A stretch of 6,446 nucleotides of DNA from JAAYTY01 sp964569245. Its GTDB lineage: Bacteria > Fermentibacterota > Fermentibacteria > Fermentibacterales > Fermentibacteraceae. The position numbers and the translations under genes were made by a program. A model generated the notes under the pieces. It was not told the DNA's origin, made no database searches, and saw only the letters and a list, made by a program, of their open reading frames with translations. The stretch spans positions 1 to 6,446 of the forward strand of contig CAZMTK010000036.1 in NCBI GenBank assembly GCA_964569245.1. The letters run 5' to 3'. Shown here one piece after another: positions 5,518 to 6,446 of the stretch. How positions within the stretch are numbered: position 1 is the first letter of the stretch; each line of letters opens with the position of its first letter.

Positions 5518-5546
5518 AGGCGGGATGCGGGTATAGAATAGCCCAC
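5511..5546 (+). promoter_or_regulatory. Leaderless-type promoter of the exonuclease-murA operon
   Basis: TTGTCA (5511-5516; 5 of 6) lies 17 nt from TAGAAT (5534-5539; 5 of 6), a near-consensus sigma-70 type promoter. Seven nt separate the -10 box from the ATG at 5547, so transcription should begin at or next to the start codon. No Shine-Dalgarno precedes this ATG, consistent with a leaderless message. Confidence 0.65.
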
Positions 5547-6362
5547 ATGAAGAACCAGCCGGATCTCTTCTCCGCGAGCGACGGCAAGGACGCGTCCTGT
5601 GAAGTCAGCGTGCTGTACATTGACACGGAGACAACGGGCAGCGACCCTTCCTCCGCCGACATCTGCGAGATAGGCGCGGTTCTCGCCTCCTATGACGGTC
5701 TGAAGCCGGCCGGAGGCTCCTTCGAAGAGTTCGAGAGCCTCGTGAAGCCTTCCGAGCCCATTCCTCCGGAGGCTTCGGCCGTCCACCACATCACCGACTC
5801 GATGGTGGAAGGAGCTCCGCTCCTGGGCCAGGTCGAGAGGAATCTGTCCGATCTGGCGGGCAGGGCGGATCTTGTCTGTGCCCACAACGCACCCTTCGAT
5901 CTGCCGATTCTCAGGAGACTCGTGCCCTCCGTCTTCGGGCGGTTCGACGACGGCCTCGTGCTGGACACCCTCAGGCTCGCGAAACACGTCTGGCCCGACA
6001 TCCCGTCGCATGCGCTCCAGGTCCTCCGCTACAGGTTCGACCTGGGGCGGGGCATCGCCGGCGACGCCCACAGGGCGCTGTTCGATGCGCATCTCGTGAG
6101 GAGGCTGGTGGAGCACGTGATCGCCTCCGCCCGGACGGGCTGCTCCAGCTGGCGGGAACTGCTGGAATACACGAGGTCTCCTCTCGAGATCCAGACCTTC
6201 GGCTTCGGCAAGTACAGGGGAAGCCTCGTCGAGGACGTGATCGCACAGGATGCCGACTACGTGAGATGGCTGCTTCAGCAGAAATGGGTACCGCTCGAGC
6301 AGCCCGACCTCTACTACACCCTCCTCAGGAAGACCGGCCCGCAGACCCAGGGCGGGAAGTGA
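5547..6362 (+). CDS. ExoX-like DEDDh 3'-5' exonuclease
   Basis: This 271-residue protein has a DnaQ/RNase T-type exonuclease domain and an ExoX-type C-terminal module, so it probably degrades DNA 3' to 5' in repair. All catalytic positions are visible: D26 and E28 in YIDTETTG, D118 in CAHNAPFDLPIL, and H175 with D180 in GDAHRALFDAH. The HHIT motif (80-83) is also typical. Residues about 218-262 contain FGKYRGSLVEDV and DYVRWLLQQKW followed by LYYTLL, the GKYxG and YxxWLL pattern of the ExoX C-terminal domain. It is about 50 residues longer than E. coli ExoX (220), partly because of a 20-residue N-terminal extension that begins MKNQPDLF. The frame is open back to 5115, but that part is opposite the lipoprotein gene; ATG 5547 is chosen from the promoter position. 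The gene overlaps murA by 1 nt. A polymerase III epsilon-like proofreading subunit is a less likely reading. Confidence 0.9.
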   Translation: MKNQPDLFSASDGKDASCEVSVLYIDTETTGSDPSSADICEIGAVLASYDGLKPAGGSFEEFESLVKPSEPIPPEASAVHHITDSMVEGAPLLGQVERNLSDLAGRADLVCAHNAPFDLPILRRLVPSVFGRFDDGLVLDTLRLAKHVWPDIPSHALQVLRYRFDLGRGIAGDAHRALFDAHLVRRLVEHVIASARTGCSSWRELLEYTRSPLEIQTFGFGKYRGSLVEDVIAQDADYVRWLLQQKWVPLEQPDLYYTLLRKTGPQTQGGK

Positions 6363-6446
6363 TGCAGCCGGCCGCTCCCGACAGCTATCTGGTCGAGGGG
6401 GGACACGTTCTGTCGGGGGTGCTGAAGCCCTCTGGCAGCAAGAATG
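6362..6446 (+). CDS. murA: UDP-N-acetylglucosamine 1-carboxyvinyltransferase MurA, N-terminal fragment (partial)
   Basis: Twenty-eight codons are visible before the window ends. The sequence has YLVEGGHVLSGVLKPSGSKN, matching the MurA N-terminus in which a GGxxLxGxVxxSGxKN stretch carries the Lys-Asn pair (here K27-N28) that contacts UDP-GlcNAc and phosphoenolpyruvate. MurA catalyses the first committed step of peptidoglycan synthesis in the cytoplasm. The related AroA would normally read GSKS rather than GSKN, so MurA is favoured, though the fragment is short. The ATG overlaps the exonuclease TGA in TGATG (6360-6364), and AGGG/GGGA purine runs within the exonuclease end can serve as the ribosome site, so it is probably translated from the exonuclease transcript. 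Confidence 0.75.
   Translation, partial: MQPAAPDSYLVEGGHVLSGVLKPSGSKN

Noticed and set aside
3719..5536. A 605-codon open frame on the plus strand
   Set aside because: It lies opposite the lipoprotein gene, whose SD, signal peptide and lipobox make it the real one. The plus-strand translation is rich in His, Arg and Gly without domains, as expected for an antisense shadow in GC-rich DNA.
5115..5546. Longer N-terminus for the exonuclease
   Set aside because: The frame is open upstream, but the extra 144 residues run antisense to the lipoprotein gene, show no recognisable domain, and would require transcription from inside it. The promoter at 5511-5539 supports ATG 5547.
1..6446. A new defence, mobile or biosynthetic system
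   Set aside because: Apart from one lipoprotein and a truncated Ig-like protein, every gene belongs to a known housekeeping or repair family. No repeats, transposase, toxin-antitoxin pair or phage gene was seen.

Overview
The window is a GC-rich (by eye about 60-65%) stretch of bacterial chromosome. It looks like an ordinary housekeeping neighbourhood with some unusual gene junctions. The MEP-pathway kinase IspE, an L25/Ctc-type ribosomal protein, the start of MurA and a predicted lipoprotein point to a free-living, probably Gram-negative bacterium. I cannot assign a phylum; the composition, frequent TTG starts and unrecognised secreted proteins would suit an uncultured lineage, but that is inference. 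I see no insertion sequence, CRISPR array, phage gene or recognisable defence system.

Layout. (1) Positions 1-444, minus strand: N-terminal part of a secreted Ig-like-domain protein, cut by the window edge. (2) Positions 445-539: divergent intergenic region with promoter-like boxes. (3) Positions 540-3703, plus strand: a tight five-gene run consisting of a UbiA-family prenyl-phosphate phosphoribosyltransferase, ispE, tRNA-Gln(UUG), rplY (L25/Ctc) and pth. The first two genes overlap by 4 nt, ispE ends inside the tRNA, and rplY and pth are 6 nt apart. (4) Positions 3704-3787: a short convergent gap with a strong perfect hairpin. (5) Positions 3788-5440, minus strand: a 550-residue methionine-rich lipoprotein of unknown function that appears to be two related halves. 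(6) Positions 5441-5546: a compact divergent promoter region. (7) Positions 5547-6362, plus strand: an ExoX-like DEDDh exonuclease, overlapping by 1 nt the start of murA (6362 to the window end).

How the genes fit together. The 540-3703 run joins isoprenoid supply (IspE) and use of a polyprenyl phosphate (UbiA-family enzyme) to translation (tRNA-Gln, L25, peptidyl-tRNA hydrolase). Related ispE/tRNA-Gln/rplY/pth groupings are common in bacteria, often with prs included; prs is not between these genes here.

Most interesting observations: the ispE stop codon lies inside the D-loop of tRNA-Gln, so maturing the tRNA should destroy the end of the ispE message; two plus-strand genes have promoter-like elements placed exactly 7 nt before the ATG with no Shine-Dalgarno, as expected for leaderless mRNAs; the divergent lipoprotein and exonuclease promoters share essentially one -35 box; the exonuclease has an N-terminal QPDLF that looks like a sliding-clamp-binding peptide; and the lipoprotein is duplicated and rich in methionine. 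None of these is a demonstrated new system.
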